A stretch of DNA of 64,000 nt, taken from assembly GCF_002201575.2 (NCBI RefSeq), contig NC_058409.1, positions 109,456,937 through 109,520,936 on the forward strand. Reading direction: 5' to 3'. The translations under genes were made by a program, and so were the position numbers. A model generated the notes under the pieces. The model was given only the letters and a program-made list of their open reading frames with translations, was not told where the DNA came from and did no database searches. Within the stretch, counting starts at the first letter, position 1, and every line of letters begins with the position of its first letter. This document shows, in pieces, positions 40,001-54,200 of the stretch. The DNA comes from Neomonachus schauinslandi (lineage: Eukaryota; Chordata; Mammalia; Carnivora; Phocidae).

Positions 40001-43000
40001 AAGATTAAAAACAAAGCAGTAAATGCTAAGAAACCAGGCCTGGTGTGCAGCACCAAATGCTCACTTCAACACCCAAAGAGAAAGAATAAACTATCAAGGC
40101 CAGACTGTGCCTTGGAGCCTCACTAGCTTAATGTCCTCTAGGTATAGATGGGGATTCTGAGGCCCTGAAAGGACCAGGTCCCAGAGATAGCCAGCCACAG
40201 TGATCAAGGTGCCAGACTTTTAAGGCCTGGGGGGGGGGGGGGTCTTCCTACTTTTCACAGGGCAGGGGATGCTTCAAAGATAAGCTAATATTTGATCTGA
40301 ACTTGAAGGAGGCATGAAATTTTCGATAGGACGTTAGTATGAAGAAAAGTAAATAATGTAAATCACACACACACACACACACCCCACCCCACCCCCCGGA
40401 TGTAATGACACTCCTTCTCTAAGGGCCTGGAGAGGTGATAACCACACACTGCAAAGTGCCTTCCTTCCTTACAACCACCTCATCGGGTCAGTATTTTGGT
40501 TATTTCCACTTTGTAAACCAGGAAAATGAGGCTGAGAAATGAAAGGTAGCTTAGCAAGGTCACGCCCAGTTAGTGGGAGAGCCAGGATTCCTGACCCCAG
40601 AGTCCAGACCCACTACCTTCACCAGAGGAACTGACTGGAGGGAAAGGCCTCGCATACCTATCGTGACCTGGCTGTGGACGATCTCCCAGGCCCCTGACTG
40701 CTAGCACCTTGTGTCCAACACAGGCACTTGTCTCAGGTGGCTCATCTCGCCCAAAAAGCAGACCACCAGCCTGCTCCCTAAGTCCCTATCTGCACTGCTG
40801 CCCCCGCCACTCACCTTGGAGTCTTCTGTCCCAAAGGGGATGCCACACTGTCTCAGCAGGTGCCGCAGTTCCTCCTCACTGTACGAGCCAATCTCCTCGA
40901 GCTTGCAGGTGCCCTCATGGAGGAGCCTCACCAGGGCACTGCCATGGCCTGCAAGAGATGACCCTGCTGAAGGGAGGGCACTGCCACCAGGCAACAGAGG
41001 TCACGGGGAGTCCGTGTGTGAGGGTGAGAACCAGGGGACGAGGCCTAAGTCCGGCAAGCAGTGCAAGCAGGCTCTGCCCTGAGCACTGCCCTATGTGCTG
41101 AGGGAGGTGGACTCGAGGCAGGTCTTATAACTTCTGCAGATATATGAAGTCTCTCAGAACTGGCTTTCTGCCCCTGACCATCTAGGGGAGAGATCCAGCA
41201 GAACCCCCTTGCAAAGAACCTCAAAATGAGTAAGGTTTTAATCTTTTAAGGTTTTTCAGAACCAAGATCTCAGAGGCTTACCACAAGGGCAGCAACACGA
41301 GGAGGAGTAGGTCTCATTTCAAAAACGCTCTCTTTACACTGTGCTCCTGAACCTGCCTAACCACAGTGAACTATGTGGGGGCCTTAAAAAAGAAAACCAA
41401 TTTCTGGGCCTTGAAACAGCAAGAATGAGGTAGGACCTCAGCATCTAATGTTAGGAAGCACTGTCTGAGAACCAGTGGATCACAACATATTAAATACTTA
41501 TAAAATCATCTCAGTGGGTCATATCCAGGATTTTAAAAATGAAATAAAACAAAATATATTCCACTTGATAAGGAAAGGTATTGTTTTGTGAAAGTTGGCT
41601 GGCAGCTCTTCAAAACTCTACACCTTGACTTTAACCTCTAGGGCATTTTGTCACACCGTGTCATTATCCTTCTAGAAAGAGCCCTCTCCGTGAGCCTGCC
41701 CCTGCCCCCGCCCCGCTCTGCCACTCATACTGGCTGGCCATGGAAATGTTCCCAACTCTGGCCTGGGCCCTTCCCTGACCCAAGTCAGCCACCAGGTGGT
41801 CTTACCAGGTACTGGCTGCACATCCAGGTTTTTGTCCTTCTCAGTATTGACGACCACAGCTCCTCTCATGAGTGGTGGGAAGAAGGGGGCAATAACAGAG
41901 GCATCAAACTTGGTGATAGGGATGCTGGCAGGGAAGGCCACCTGCTCAATCACCTCTGTCTCCATCGTGGCCCAAAAGTCCTCCACGTTTACCTCACTAG
42001 GGCCCAAGAACTCAGGCCAGGTGAACTAAAAGGTCAGGATAAAAAAGATCAAACTGTAGGAGCCACAGAGTATTAGCAACACAAGAGCCCACCTTCTTCA
42101 TCCACTCGGGACAACAAAGTGGGGGAGGTATCAGACAGCCATGCACCACCAGGGTGCCCGCCCCCAATTCTGACATCTTAGTACCCGACGGCCTTTTGGC
42201 CACATTCCTCTCCCCCATACCTCAGCTCGCCCCAATACCTGAACAGCACTCAGTCCCTTCTGCATCTGCCTCTGGTCAAGTCCTTTCCCTGACCTGCCAG
42301 GAAAGGGGAGCTACCGCTGAATACCTGTTACATGTCGGACACTGCTTAACTACTGCACAAGTCTGGGGGGCTGGGGCAAGACTACCACAGGCAGGGGCAG
42401 AGTAAGAACTCGAACTAAAGTCTAGTCCCAAAGGCCAAGCCGTGCTCCCCACCACATGTGATGCTAGCACGCACTGTGAGTACACAGCACAACCCTCCCG
42501 CCACGCTTCCCAGCTACCGAGCCTGCCCTCCCCATAAAACACGGGGACAAGGAATGCCAACCGCGTGTGCTGCTGGGCACACCGACTGATGTGCTGACGG
42601 TCATCAGGCTAGAGGGTCTTCCTCTATACGGTCCCTGAGGGGAGAGGCCACCAGATAGTCTCCTGGACAACTGCCAATGTGAGTTTTGTTAAAAGTAACT
42701 TCTTGTTTCCTCTTCTCACTGACTTCAGAATACCCTCTACCTGCTTCTCTGCCCATGCACACCACGCTGCACACACAAAAGGGAGAAAATAAAGTAGGCC
42801 CTGGTCTCTAGAAAGATATACCCAGTACCGTAGAAGAGAAGAGACATGCATACCGAGAGTGAAGGGAATTCTACTCCATTCTGTGAGAAAGAGCCTTGAT
42901 CGGACAAGGCAGATGCCAGGTAGCACTAGGAGACATGAGCTTTTGCAGGAGGGTGGGCATCTGTTTACTTCTGGAAACCAAATGGTCTCTGCAGCTAGAC

Positions 43001-46000
43001 GTCTTTTTAAAAAAAAAAAAAAACAAAAAACTTGGGCTCAGAGTCCCAGGAGTTGCTAGCGAGCATGGCAGTGCTTATGAGCTCAGATTCTGGAGTCAGA
43101 GAGACCAAGGTCAAGCCCTAGCTCTACCCCTCCTGGCTGGGTAAGCGCGAACAAAACCCCTGGGCTTCAGTCCCTTCATCTACAAAAATCTCACAGGGAT
43201 GGGGTGAGACGTCAGTCAAGCACCGAGCTCATCGTAAGAACTTGACATATGTAGTAACATGCTCAATGAATTCTAGCTGGGTCACTAGTAATACTGCCAT
43301 TAGGGACGCCTGGGTGGCTCAGTCGGTTAAGCGTCTGCCTTCAACTCAGGTCACGATCCCAGAGTCCTGGGATGGAGCTCCACGTCGGGCTCTCTGCTCA
43401 GTGGGGAGTTTGCTTCTCCCTCTCCCTTTGCTTCCCTCTGCCTGCCACTCTGCCTGCTTGTGCTATCTGTCAAATAAATAAAATCTTAAAAAATAAAAAA
43501 CCACTGCCATTAGATTACTATTAGACAAGCAGATCTGAATGAGGGTAGAAATAGCCTCTTGGTGAGATAACACACAAAACCAAAATTTTTTATTGGTCAT
43601 TTTACCTACAAAGAACACCTAGAAGACTCCAGAAAGCATTATGCTTACTTTCATAGATCTTGTTACGCACCACCATCCTTCAAATGGGCTATGTGATCAA
43701 AATGTATATATATATATATATTTTTAATTGGGAAGAAAAGGAGGAATATGCATTAAATCCCTAAGAGGCTCAGCTGGCCATGCCAAAATGCATCTTTTTG
43801 CAGAGAAAATCCAAGCTTTTCTCTAGAGGGCCCGTACCACCCCCGGTGGTGAACAGGTGAGCTGCAGGTCCAGTGCCTAAAGAGACACTTGATGTTTCAG
43901 TCCTCTCTCAGTCACTGTGCTGGAGTTGAGGGGTGGAAAGCTCACTGACCCCAGCCCCACCCCCCCCGCTACTATGGCATACTCACGGGGCACTCCATGC
44001 CTATGCATGCAGACGAGACCTCTCAGCATGATCATGGGAGAGAGTGCAGCAATCTATGTGATTTTTTAAAAACAGTGTGTACCAGGTCAAGAAAGATTCC
44101 TATTTTCTCAGTTTACTAAGAGTTTTATTATAAAAGGGTGTTGAATGATAATGAAAGCCCTTTTTACATCTATTGAAATAATTACATGGGTTTTTTCCCT
44201 TTAAACTGTACAGGAACAAATTACATTAATATATTTTCTAATGCTGAAACAATCTTGCTTTCCTGGGATAAGCTTGTCATGGTGGGTTACTTCCTTCACT
44301 GTTAGATATGACTGGCCATTATCTTATTCAGCACAGTGGCATCTATAATCATGAGTACAACCAGCTCCAATTTGTTCTCTTATATTAAATATCTGGCTTT
44401 ATTTTCAAGGTTATCTGGCCTTATTCAATGAGGTAGGGAAATATATCTGCTTTCGCCATTCTTTTATGATCAGAATCATGTATTTCTTGGCTATGTTAGA
44501 ATTAATGTATGAAGCCATCTGAATTTGGTATTATCTTTATGTGAACACTTTTTAGTTAAGAACCAAGTCACAGATCAGGTCACTCTTCCTCAAAACCTGC
44601 CCACGGCTCTCCATCTCACTCGGTGTTAAGTCCTCCCAGTGGCCCCCCACAGCCACTTGCACCTCACATGTCCTACCACTCTTGCCACTGCTCACGCGCT
44701 CCAGCCACACTGGCCTCCTTACTGTTCCTTAACCAAGCACAGTAAGCCCACCTGAGACCCTGTTTTGCTGCTCTCGCTGCCTAGAATACTCCTCCCCCGA
44801 AAGCTACGTGCACTTCAGATCTCTTCTCAAATGCCTCCATGTCAGAGAGGCCTCCCCCTGACTACCCTCTAGAAAACAGGAATCCCCCTCTCCACCACGC
44901 TGTTCTCTCCTTTCCTGCTTTACTATTACCATGCTACTTTTAATTACTACATACCACCTATGCAATAAACATTAATATAACATATGCAATTATTAATAAT
45001 GTTTGTTTCCGGGGCGCCTGGGTGGCTCAGTCGTTAAGCATCTACCTTCAGCTCAGGTCATGATCCCAGGGTCCTGGGATCGAGCCCCACATCGGACTCC
45101 CTGCTCAGCAGGGAGTCTGCTTCTCCCTCTCCCCCTGCTTGTGTTCCCTCTCTCGCTGTGTCTTTCTGTCAAATAAATAAATAAATAAATAAAATCTTAA
45201 AAAAAAAAAAAATGTTTGCTTCCTGTCTTCCCAAACCAGAATTCAAGCCCCATGAACATAGAAACTTTATAGGTTTTTTACCGCCCTGTCCCAAGTGTCT
45301 AAAAAGTGCACCTGCTTCATGTTTAATAAATTCATTGAAAAATAACAAATGCCTGTATTTCCAACCAGCCTTCCTTAGATGAAAAAGCCACTCGGCTCTC
45401 CCAGGCAGGACAGGAGCCATCTGCTCCTGGGACAGCACGCAGGAAGGTGGCTGCCAGAAGTGTGAGGACGGTTCTAAAGGTGGCCAGGAGGCACTTACTT
45501 CCACACTCTTCAGTGCCAACACGTTTTCTTCATTCCTCTGGGCCATTTCCACTTTGGGAGCCACACCACAGATGCCACAGATCATGTCATTGTAGTCTCG
45601 GACAGTGAGGCACTCGAAAGCCCAATAGCCGTTGCACAGCAGCTCCTGCAGTTGGCTCAGCTCCTCAGAGGTCAGAGTCTTCTCTGCAAGGAGAGCAAGA
45701 GCTCTGAGAAGGTCACAAAAAAGACCCCGCGGCCCCTGGGGATGAGCCAGTGGCCAGCAAGAAAAGCGACTCTGCAAGACTGCTGCCCTAAGGACACCCA
45801 AGAGCACTTACCACCCTGAGGGTCAAGCACCCTGGTCTTCAAGGGCTCGGGTGGCAACCCCAAACGGCAATTCCGGAGTTATTAAAACTGCCTTGCGCTA
45901 GCACCTACTAGGCACCAGACCATGTGCTGACAGCTTCAAATACATTATTTCATTTAACTCTCACGTCTTTATGAAACCGAAGCTAGTCTCATCCCCATTT

Positions 46001-48267
46001 TACAACTGGAGAAACTGAGACACAGAGGATAACTGGCTCAAAAATCACGCTGCCACTAACTGGCAGAGCCAAGACTCAAACACAGGCCTCTCTGACCTTA
46101 GAACCTTGCCCTATTCCATCTGACCTCACAGCAGGCAAGGTGCAAGGGAACTGAAGTCTATAGGGATAGGAAGGGAAAAGCATCAAAAGAAAGAAGGAAA
46201 GCAAGGAGAAAAAGAATTTCTAATATTAAGGAGGGTGATCCCCATCTTTAAGTCTCAATATGAGCCTTGGGGCTGGTAGCAGACCTCCAGAAGCTGTGTA
46301 TTCAGAATGAGTCCAATTAACATGCAGCGAGGCCACCTCTACCTATCATCAAAGGATCAACTTCTAAAGAGTCAGCTTAACCTTGTGCTGAAGGTCCCCA
46401 GATGGATGGAAAGACTCACGCTTTTGGTATTTGTAAAATTAAAAAAGAGGAGTGCATCAGGGAAGTCAAGACAGATTCTTCTCTAAGATGATTTTTTCAA
46501 CCAAAGCCCATCGCTGAAAATTCCCAGGGAACTCAGGACTAGACTATGGGAAAGGGAAGAAGCCAACCTGTACCTGTCTGCTCCTGCACCGACTTCAGAA
46601 CAGCGCTGATGGACACTCTGGGGTCCTCTCCTAGCTTGATCTGGTTCCGGATTGCAAAAAGCAAGTCCAGGCTCACTAGTAGCTTGTTCCCCACATTAAA
46701 GAGACCTGCAAAGTTAAAAAGAGGCAACAGAGAAACTCACTGTAAAACATCCACAATGGAAAAAATTAGAAACAAACTAAGTATCCAGCAACAGGGGAAT
46801 AGTTAATTATGGTACATTCCTAAAACAGAAAATTATACCTCATTAAAAAAAGTAACAGACCTAAATGCTCTGGCGTGGAGCTGTCCATAATACACCGTTA
46901 AATGAAAAAAGCAAGCAATGAAATCCGGAATTCAGGATTTCAGGAATCCTGGAATTTTTAATTAAAATTAAAAATTTTATTTTTAAATTAAATTTTATAT
47001 TTAAATTAAAAATTAATTAAATTTATTTTAAAAATTAAAAAATTTAAAATTAAATTAAATTAATTTAAATTAATTAATTTAAATTAATTAATTAATTAAT
47101 TTAAAAATTAAATTAAATTTATATTTTAATTAAACTTTATATTTAAATTAAAAATAAAATTAAAAATAAAAAAATACAGGAATTTTTAATTAAAACAAAC
47201 AAACAAAAAACCCAAAAGCCTCCGTACCGCCCAGCTCAGCGCTCATGACCACCAGGGCCCACTCTTCCTCTACTTCTCAACAACTGCACCGTGGGTAAAG
47301 GCCAGGAACACCCTCTAGTCCAGGGATGTGTAGGAGATGTAACAAAAGCAACAAAATCAGCCACCCCTAACCAAAGCCCGAGATAAAAGACTTGGAGGGA
47401 TTTAAATGCAGTCAATTTAAGACGAAAAAAAGAGGGCAATTTTATATTTGCACAAAGTATAATGCACAAATTTGCACAAAATCGAGCTCTAGAATATGTG
47501 CTCCCATGAAAGGAGAGTATAGAGGAGTGGGGAAGGCCTTTCTGAGCATGATACCAAATGCTGAAACCAATAAAGGAGATGATTAAGTATGATTACATAA
47601 AAATTAAAATAAAAACAAAAGACAAACAACCACCCCCCACAAAAAAAAAAAAAAAAAAAAAACCTTTGTGTCCAGAAAAAAAAAAAAAATCACAAAGTAA
47701 AAGACAATGAATAAACTAGGGAAGAACTCGGTCAATATTCCAATGAAGAATGGAACTGTTCACAAAACTCACAGAAGATATTAAAAAACAAAAACCATAA
47801 AATCCTCCTGGTAATCAAAGAAATGCAAATTAAGAAATAATACACTAGTTTTCACCTACCAAATTGGCAAACTTTAAAAAAATTGTAATATTGATCTACA
47901 AAAAGTTCCTTAAGCTGGTAAGTGAGTTTAGCACGGTCACTGGATAAAAATGGGTTTTGTCTACCCAATCATGTTTCTACACTAACACTGAACAGTTAGA
48001 AACTGAACCACGTTATTTACCATGGAACAAAACGAAATAACTTAGGTATGAATCTAACAAAATATGTGCAGGATCTATATGCTGAAAACTACAAAACACT
48101 GATGAAAGAAATAAAGGAAACCCTAATAAAATGGAAAGATGGACAGGTTTAGGGATTAGAAGACTCAGTATTTCTAAGCATGTCAAGCTTTCACAAATTG
48201 ATCTATATAGATTCAACGTAATCCCAATTAAAATTCTAACAGGATTCTGCAGATACTGAGAAGCTGA

Positions 48268-48298
<31 letters not shown>

Positions 48299-51200
48299 TA
48301 TTTATTTGGTAGAGAGAGACACAGCGAGAGAGGGAACACAAGCAGGGGGAGTGGGAGAGGGAGAAGCGGGCTTCCCGCCGAGCAGGGAGCCCGATGCGGG
48401 GCTTGATCCCAGGACCCTGAGATCATGACCTGAGCCGAAGGCAGACGCTTAACGACTGAGCCACCCAGGCGCCCCCTGAGAAGCTGATTTTAAAATTTAT
48501 ATGGAAATGGAAAGGAACTAAAAGAGCCAAAACAATTCAGGAAGAACAAGGTTGGAGGAGTGAGACACTAGCTGACTTAAAGACCTACTATCCGGGCTGT
48601 AGTAATCAAGACCAGTGTGGTATTGGCAAAAGAACAGACAACATAAACCAATGGGACAGCGTAGACCACAGAAATATACCCACACGTATATGATCGGCTG
48701 TTTTTCAACAAAGGAGCCAAAGCAATTCAATGGAGAAGAGACTACCTTTCAACAAATGGTGGTACAACTGGATGTCCATATGCAAAAGAAGAAAAGAAAG
48801 AACTCAATCTGGTCCTCCCACTTTATATAATAATGAATTCAAAATGAATCAGAGACTTAAATATAACCCATAAAATCATAAAACTAGAAAAAAATAGAAA
48901 AAATATTTATGATCTTCACCTAGACAGAGACACCTTAGACCATCAAAAGCATAATCCCTAGAAGAAACAACTGATGAAGTGGTCTTTGTCTTAAGAACTT
49001 CTGCTCTGTGGAAGATTCCACTTAGAGAATGAAGAGTCAAGCCAGAGACCATAAGAAAACATCTGTAAATCACTTACCTGACAAAGGACTTATGGATCCA
49101 GAATATATAAAGAATTCTCAAAAAAAAAAAAAAAAAAAAAAAACCTCAAAATTCAACAGTAAGGAAACAATCCAATTCAACAGGCCAAAGATGGAATAGA
49201 TATTTCACCAAAGACGACACATGGGTGGCAAATAAACCCATGAAATGATGCCCAATATCATGAGTCACCGAGGAAATACAAATCAGAACCACAATGAGGT
49301 ACCACTTCATAAAACCATCAGAATGGCTAAGAAAAACAAGAACGAAAAAAATAAACAGTACCAAGTGCTCACAAATGGAGCAAAACAGAACTCTCACTCA
49401 CTGTTGGAGGTACTGCAAAATGGTACAAACATTTACCTAACAGTCTGGCAATTCCTTTAAAAAAAAAATAAATTAAATAAATAAACAAACAAACCTACAC
49501 TTAGCATACAGCCCAGCAATTTGACTCCTCAGTATTCACCCAAGAGAAATGAAAATTTGTGTTCACACAAAAGCCTGTATGTGAATGTTTATAGCAGGTC
49601 TATTCTTAAGTGTCAAAACCTAACAACACGTATGTCCTTCAACAAGCGAACAGATAAGCAAATTGTGGTACTCCACAAAATGGGAAACTACTCAACATGA
49701 AGAAGGAACTACTGATACATGCAACAATATGGATGACTTGACTTTTTCTTTCTTTTTTTTTTGAGAGAGAGAGTGAGTGCACGTGAGTGGGAGGAGGCAC
49801 AGAGAGAGGGGCAGAATGCCAAGCAGACTACATGCTGAACCCGGAGCCTGACATGGGGCTTGATCCCAGGACCCTGAGATCATGACCTGAGCCAAAACCA
49901 AGAGTCAGACGCTCAATGGACTGAGCCACCCAGGTGCTCCCAATATGGATGACTTTCAAAGGCATGATGTGTAATGGAAGAAGCCAGACTCACTTAAAAT
50001 GCTACAAACAGGGGCGCCTGGGTGGCTCAGTTAAGTGTCTGCCTTCGGCTCAGGTCATGATCCCAGGGTCCTGGGATCAAGCCCCGCATCAGGCTCCCTG
50101 CTCAGCGGAAAGCCTGCTTCTCGCTTTCCCAATCCCCCTACTTGTGTTTTCCCTCTCTTGCTGTCTCTGTCAAATAAATAAAATCTTAAAAAAAAAAAAA
50201 AAAATGCTACAAACACTGGTATCAACTATACTTAAATTAAAAAAAAAAAAAACCCTCATTTTTAAAAATGATTTTGTAAAAATGCTACATACTGTGACAT
50301 GAGTGACATTCCGGAAAGATGGAGCTATAGGAATGAAGAACATTATCGAATGGTTGCTAGAGGCTAGGGGTGTGGGGTGGGTTTGATTACAAGGGCACAG
50401 TACAGGAGAAAGGTTTTGGGCAATGGAACTGTTCTATTGATTGCGGTGGCAGTTAAACATCTCAGTGCATTTGTCAGAACTCACGTAACTGTCAAACAAC
50501 AAAGTAAATTTTGCTGTATGTAAACTTAAAAGTAAAATTAAAAAAAATATATTAATCCTAAGTACTACTGGCCTAGACAGACTGCAGGGAAATGGCATTC
50601 TCATTAACTACTGGCAAGACCATAAATAATAGGACAAATTCAATTGGGCAATACAAGACATTAAGAGCATGAATTCAAAACAAGGCACCATAAGGTTCTG
50701 AAGACAAAGAGAATAACAGATACTCTTTAATCTTCAGCACTCAATTCTACATGTGAAATTCAAGATCCAAATTCTGACACTGTTGGCACATGGTGAATGC
50801 TCCGTAGTGTTTGGCGTTGATGAATGTTTAGGGGGGATGGGTGAACACGCAGCAATTCCGTGTGGAGCACGTGCCCAAAGGAAATAATTAAGGCCTGCAC
50901 ACCATGAGTTAATTACAAGGAGGATTCTAAAATGGAGTCCCATGCACCCCTTAAAAATGGTCATGTATTAAAAACAAAAAAACAAAAGAAAGGGCGCCTG
51001 GGTGGCTCAGTCGTTAAGCGTCTGCCTTCGGCTCAGGTCATGATCCCGGAGTCCCGGGATCGAGCCCCACATCGGGCTCCCTGCTCGGCAGGAAGCCTGC
51101 TTCTCCCTCTCCCACTACCCCTGCTTGTGTTCCTACTGTTGCTCTCTGTCAAATAAATAAAAATTAAAAAAAAAAAAAATGGTCATGTATTTCTCCACTT

Positions 51201-54200
51201 GCTGGCACAGGAAGATGCCCATGATACACTGCTAAACTTAAAAAGAATATTCGAAAATAACACCCAGCATAATCCCACTTCTGTCGAAAGAAAAACTATA
51301 AACCCATAAACTTCCTACAGCCTTATATTCTGTATGGATGAAAACACATCTGAAAGATTAAAGAGCAGAATGCTAAGTGTTTATCTCATGGCAGCACGAT
51401 TACTACCGGTTTCAGTTTCTTCTTTATACTTGTCAGCATGTTCCATTTCTTCCACAATGAGGATTTGTTATTTAGCAATGAACTTTGTTTAAAGATCCCA
51501 GATATGAGAGTCCTAACACTTGATCGATAAACATCATCTTCTGGGGCTAAGACATCCAGAAGGAAAAACTGCCGCTTTCTCAGAAGCCCCATCTGAGAAA
51601 AGGCCCAGTGCTCAAAGGAGCAAGGTCTAACCCCCAGAGGCTGCCCAAGCCTGCTTTGGGGCCCTCCGAGGGAAGAAAGGCTGACACGCACCTGTATGGA
51701 TGTCCATGAAGCTGTGCAGGGCCAGACAATGAGGGTTCAGGCACATCTTCACTTGGGCAGTCACCACCTGCAGCCGGCTGGCTGTCAGCAGCCAGCACTC
51801 CTGGGGCCCAGCCAGGGAGCTAGTACCAAAACATCACCAACAGAAAAACAGAAGGGAAATCAACTTAATGCAGTCCCAGGGCTCAGTGATCAATGGCAAA
51901 ATTCTCAAGACTAATGCAGTAGGCAAATGAAGGTGCTGGGGCTCGCGTTCCAGGGTTTTCTAGGTGCGTGTTCCCACTCTGTTGGAATGAGGTCTGTGGA
52001 ATCACCCCTGAAGTTAACGTAACTCTTAATTTATTACCCAATTTAACCAATCCCCCTGAACTACCAAGTCCAAGCATTATGCTGGGCAGTCCAGATGTAA
52101 ATAAAATCCTAACTTGGTGACAATAACTTTCAGACATTTTTCATTAAAAATAATAGACGATTACGAATTATTATTATTTTACTTCAGCAGTTCAAAAGCA
52201 AAGGAAACCTAAGAGAAGCAGAGAATAACACCTTCAAAGGCTATAGCTTTATAGCTGTCTGAAAGGGGCAATATGGGCCGAGGAGGACAGGGCAGCTGGG
52301 GACGGGGTAAATCTCAAAGGGGTGCTTACTTTTGTCCCCCTTTGAATAATGGGCTGCTACAGAGTAGGCACTGCGTGGACGGAGACTCATAATAATTCGA
52401 CCAAGAGGTCTGCTCGATGGTGACTGTCTCTTCACTCACGTTGGACAGAATGAGTCGAGAGCTGTTGAGTTCGTGAATCAGGGCGAAGACCTCGGCCAGC
52501 TCTGACTCGTTCTCAGGAATCTGCAGGACTTTGCGCAGCAGCTGCAGCGTGGACTGGCGCTGGATCTCTCTCTGGGCCAGGCTCAGCGGCTCTGTGGCAC
52601 TCAGCACATCTGGGAGAGGTGAGTTGACCTCCTGGGAAGAGAGCGGACTGAATGATCAGCCAGCACCTAGTGTACCACCAGCCTCAGGCTAAAACACGGA
52701 GAGGCTGCAAGTGACAGAGGGATGGGCCCAGCCATGGTACGGTGGGGGTAAACCTAGGCTTTCAACCAGCTCAGTTAGTAACTCGTTGTGTGACTCAACG
52801 CAGGTGCTTTCTCTCTCTGGTGCCAGGTTCTCGCTCAGTGAAACGAGAGGATGACACACACTGCTTGGTAATAGTTTCAAGAGTCAGCTTCCATTCACCA
52901 GGGATGGGATTTGGAGAATAACACACCCAGATCTCAATTTTGGACATGCCATGTAACAACTATACATGTGTGAACCAAAGCGATTTAGTTATCTTTCTGA
53001 GCCTCAGTTTCCTCACCTATGAAATAAAGGATGAAATACTAGTGATCTCCTAGAGTTGCTGTACAGAATCAATAAAATATTGCAAGTAAAGCACTTAGCA
53101 CAGTTCTGGGGATGCAATGAAAGCTCTATCAATGGTAGTTTTGATATGTAAACAACGATCTGTACCGCTTCAAGTATTTCTCTTTAACACTTTTATCTTC
53201 TGGGTACAAGGGAACTATATTAGACACCAGTCAGAGGCTTTCAGGAACACGGTTCTGAAACGCTCATTAAAAACAGATCCTTTACAATCCCTGTACAAAT
53301 GCAGCAGGAATCCCTCCCTCCCTCATGCTCCCAGAGTCCATTCTTTTACTGCAGAATTCACTGACTCACAGTTGGTCAGACTATTCCCCCATCTCTGGTG
53401 AGGATAAGGTCCCTGCTTATTTACAGATTCCCAATACCAGCATAAGGGCACACAAAAATGCTAATTCATATCTGCTGGACATATTACATGTTGCTCTGCA
53501 GAAGTTAACTGCTAAATAACAAAAAGGAACTTTCTAGTAACTCTGCACACCTGCAACAACGCTTGGTCTTATTATTTGTAAGTTTGGCTACCTATCTTTC
53601 TCCCCCACTAGACTGTGAGCGCCTCAAGGGAAGGGACCATGTCCTACTTATCTTTGTATCTCCAAAGACCTGACCTATGGTAGGCGTTCAATGTATGCTT
53701 GCTCAAAGAATGAATGAATGGCTGCAGAGAGCTGACTGACACTAGGATTTGCCCTCGTAGATAGTGTGTTCCCAGTCATGACTATGTTGAACCATGGACT
53801 GGAAGAAGAGTTGACAGGAATACTATATCCTTTTGCTCTGAGCCACAGATGAAAGATGGAAAGGAACGAAGACCATTCCTGCCCAGAGAGGTGACAGTCT
53901 TAATTACAGCCAAGGACAAGCGGCACAGGAAACATGTGGCCACCAGGGGGCCCCAAAGAGCACCACACACAAAGGTCCCCAGGGTCTCTGACCAGTGTTT
54001 CAGTTTATGAAAAACGGTAATTACATTTTATTTCTCTAAAATTTAGGAAGTTAAAGGTGACAGAATGTCAGAAGATAAGTGTCCCGTGGGTAGGCAGCTA
54101 TCAGCCAAAGACAGAAGAATATAAATATAAATTTCAAAGACTAGGATTTGAAATCAATTGGCTAGAAGTCCCCAGACCATTCCTGTCTGACCTGGAAAAT

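Larger units (their letters stand above)
42026..45498 (-). other. HMGXB3: HMGXB3 intron with SINEs, L1 and L2
   Basis: A 3.5-kb intron. It holds two forward Can-SINEs (43304-43502, 45011-45210), a reverse L1 fragment (44080-44560), an L2-like block (44570-44940) and a short (TA)n tract (about 43705-43720). The part 42.1-43.2 kb is unique. Confidence 0.75.
47690..50550 (+). mobile_element. old L1, forward, interrupted by three Can-SINEs
   Basis: L1 ORF2-like text (for example TGGAAATGGAAAGGAACTAA, and a frame reading VWYWQKNRQHKPMGQRRPQK at 48615-48674) and L1 3'-end text, ending near AAGTAAAATTAAAAAAAATA. Frames are broken. SINEs at 48272-48475, 49740-49940 and 50011-50200 interrupt it, so those are younger. 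Confidence 0.85.
46706..51691 (-). other. HMGXB3: HMGXB3 large intron filled with repeats
   Basis: A 5.0-kb intron. Features: an A/T-only block (46953-47176), a forward L1 (about 47690-50550) interrupted by three SINEs, a fourth forward SINE (50992-51174), and a diverged old repeat at 51190-51400. No exon fits between these repeats. Confidence 0.8.

Noticed and set aside
48615..48830. 71-codon + strand open frame in the HMGXB3 large intron
   Set aside because: The translation (VWYWQKNRQHKPMGQRRPQK) is the end of L1 ORF2 in a broken element.
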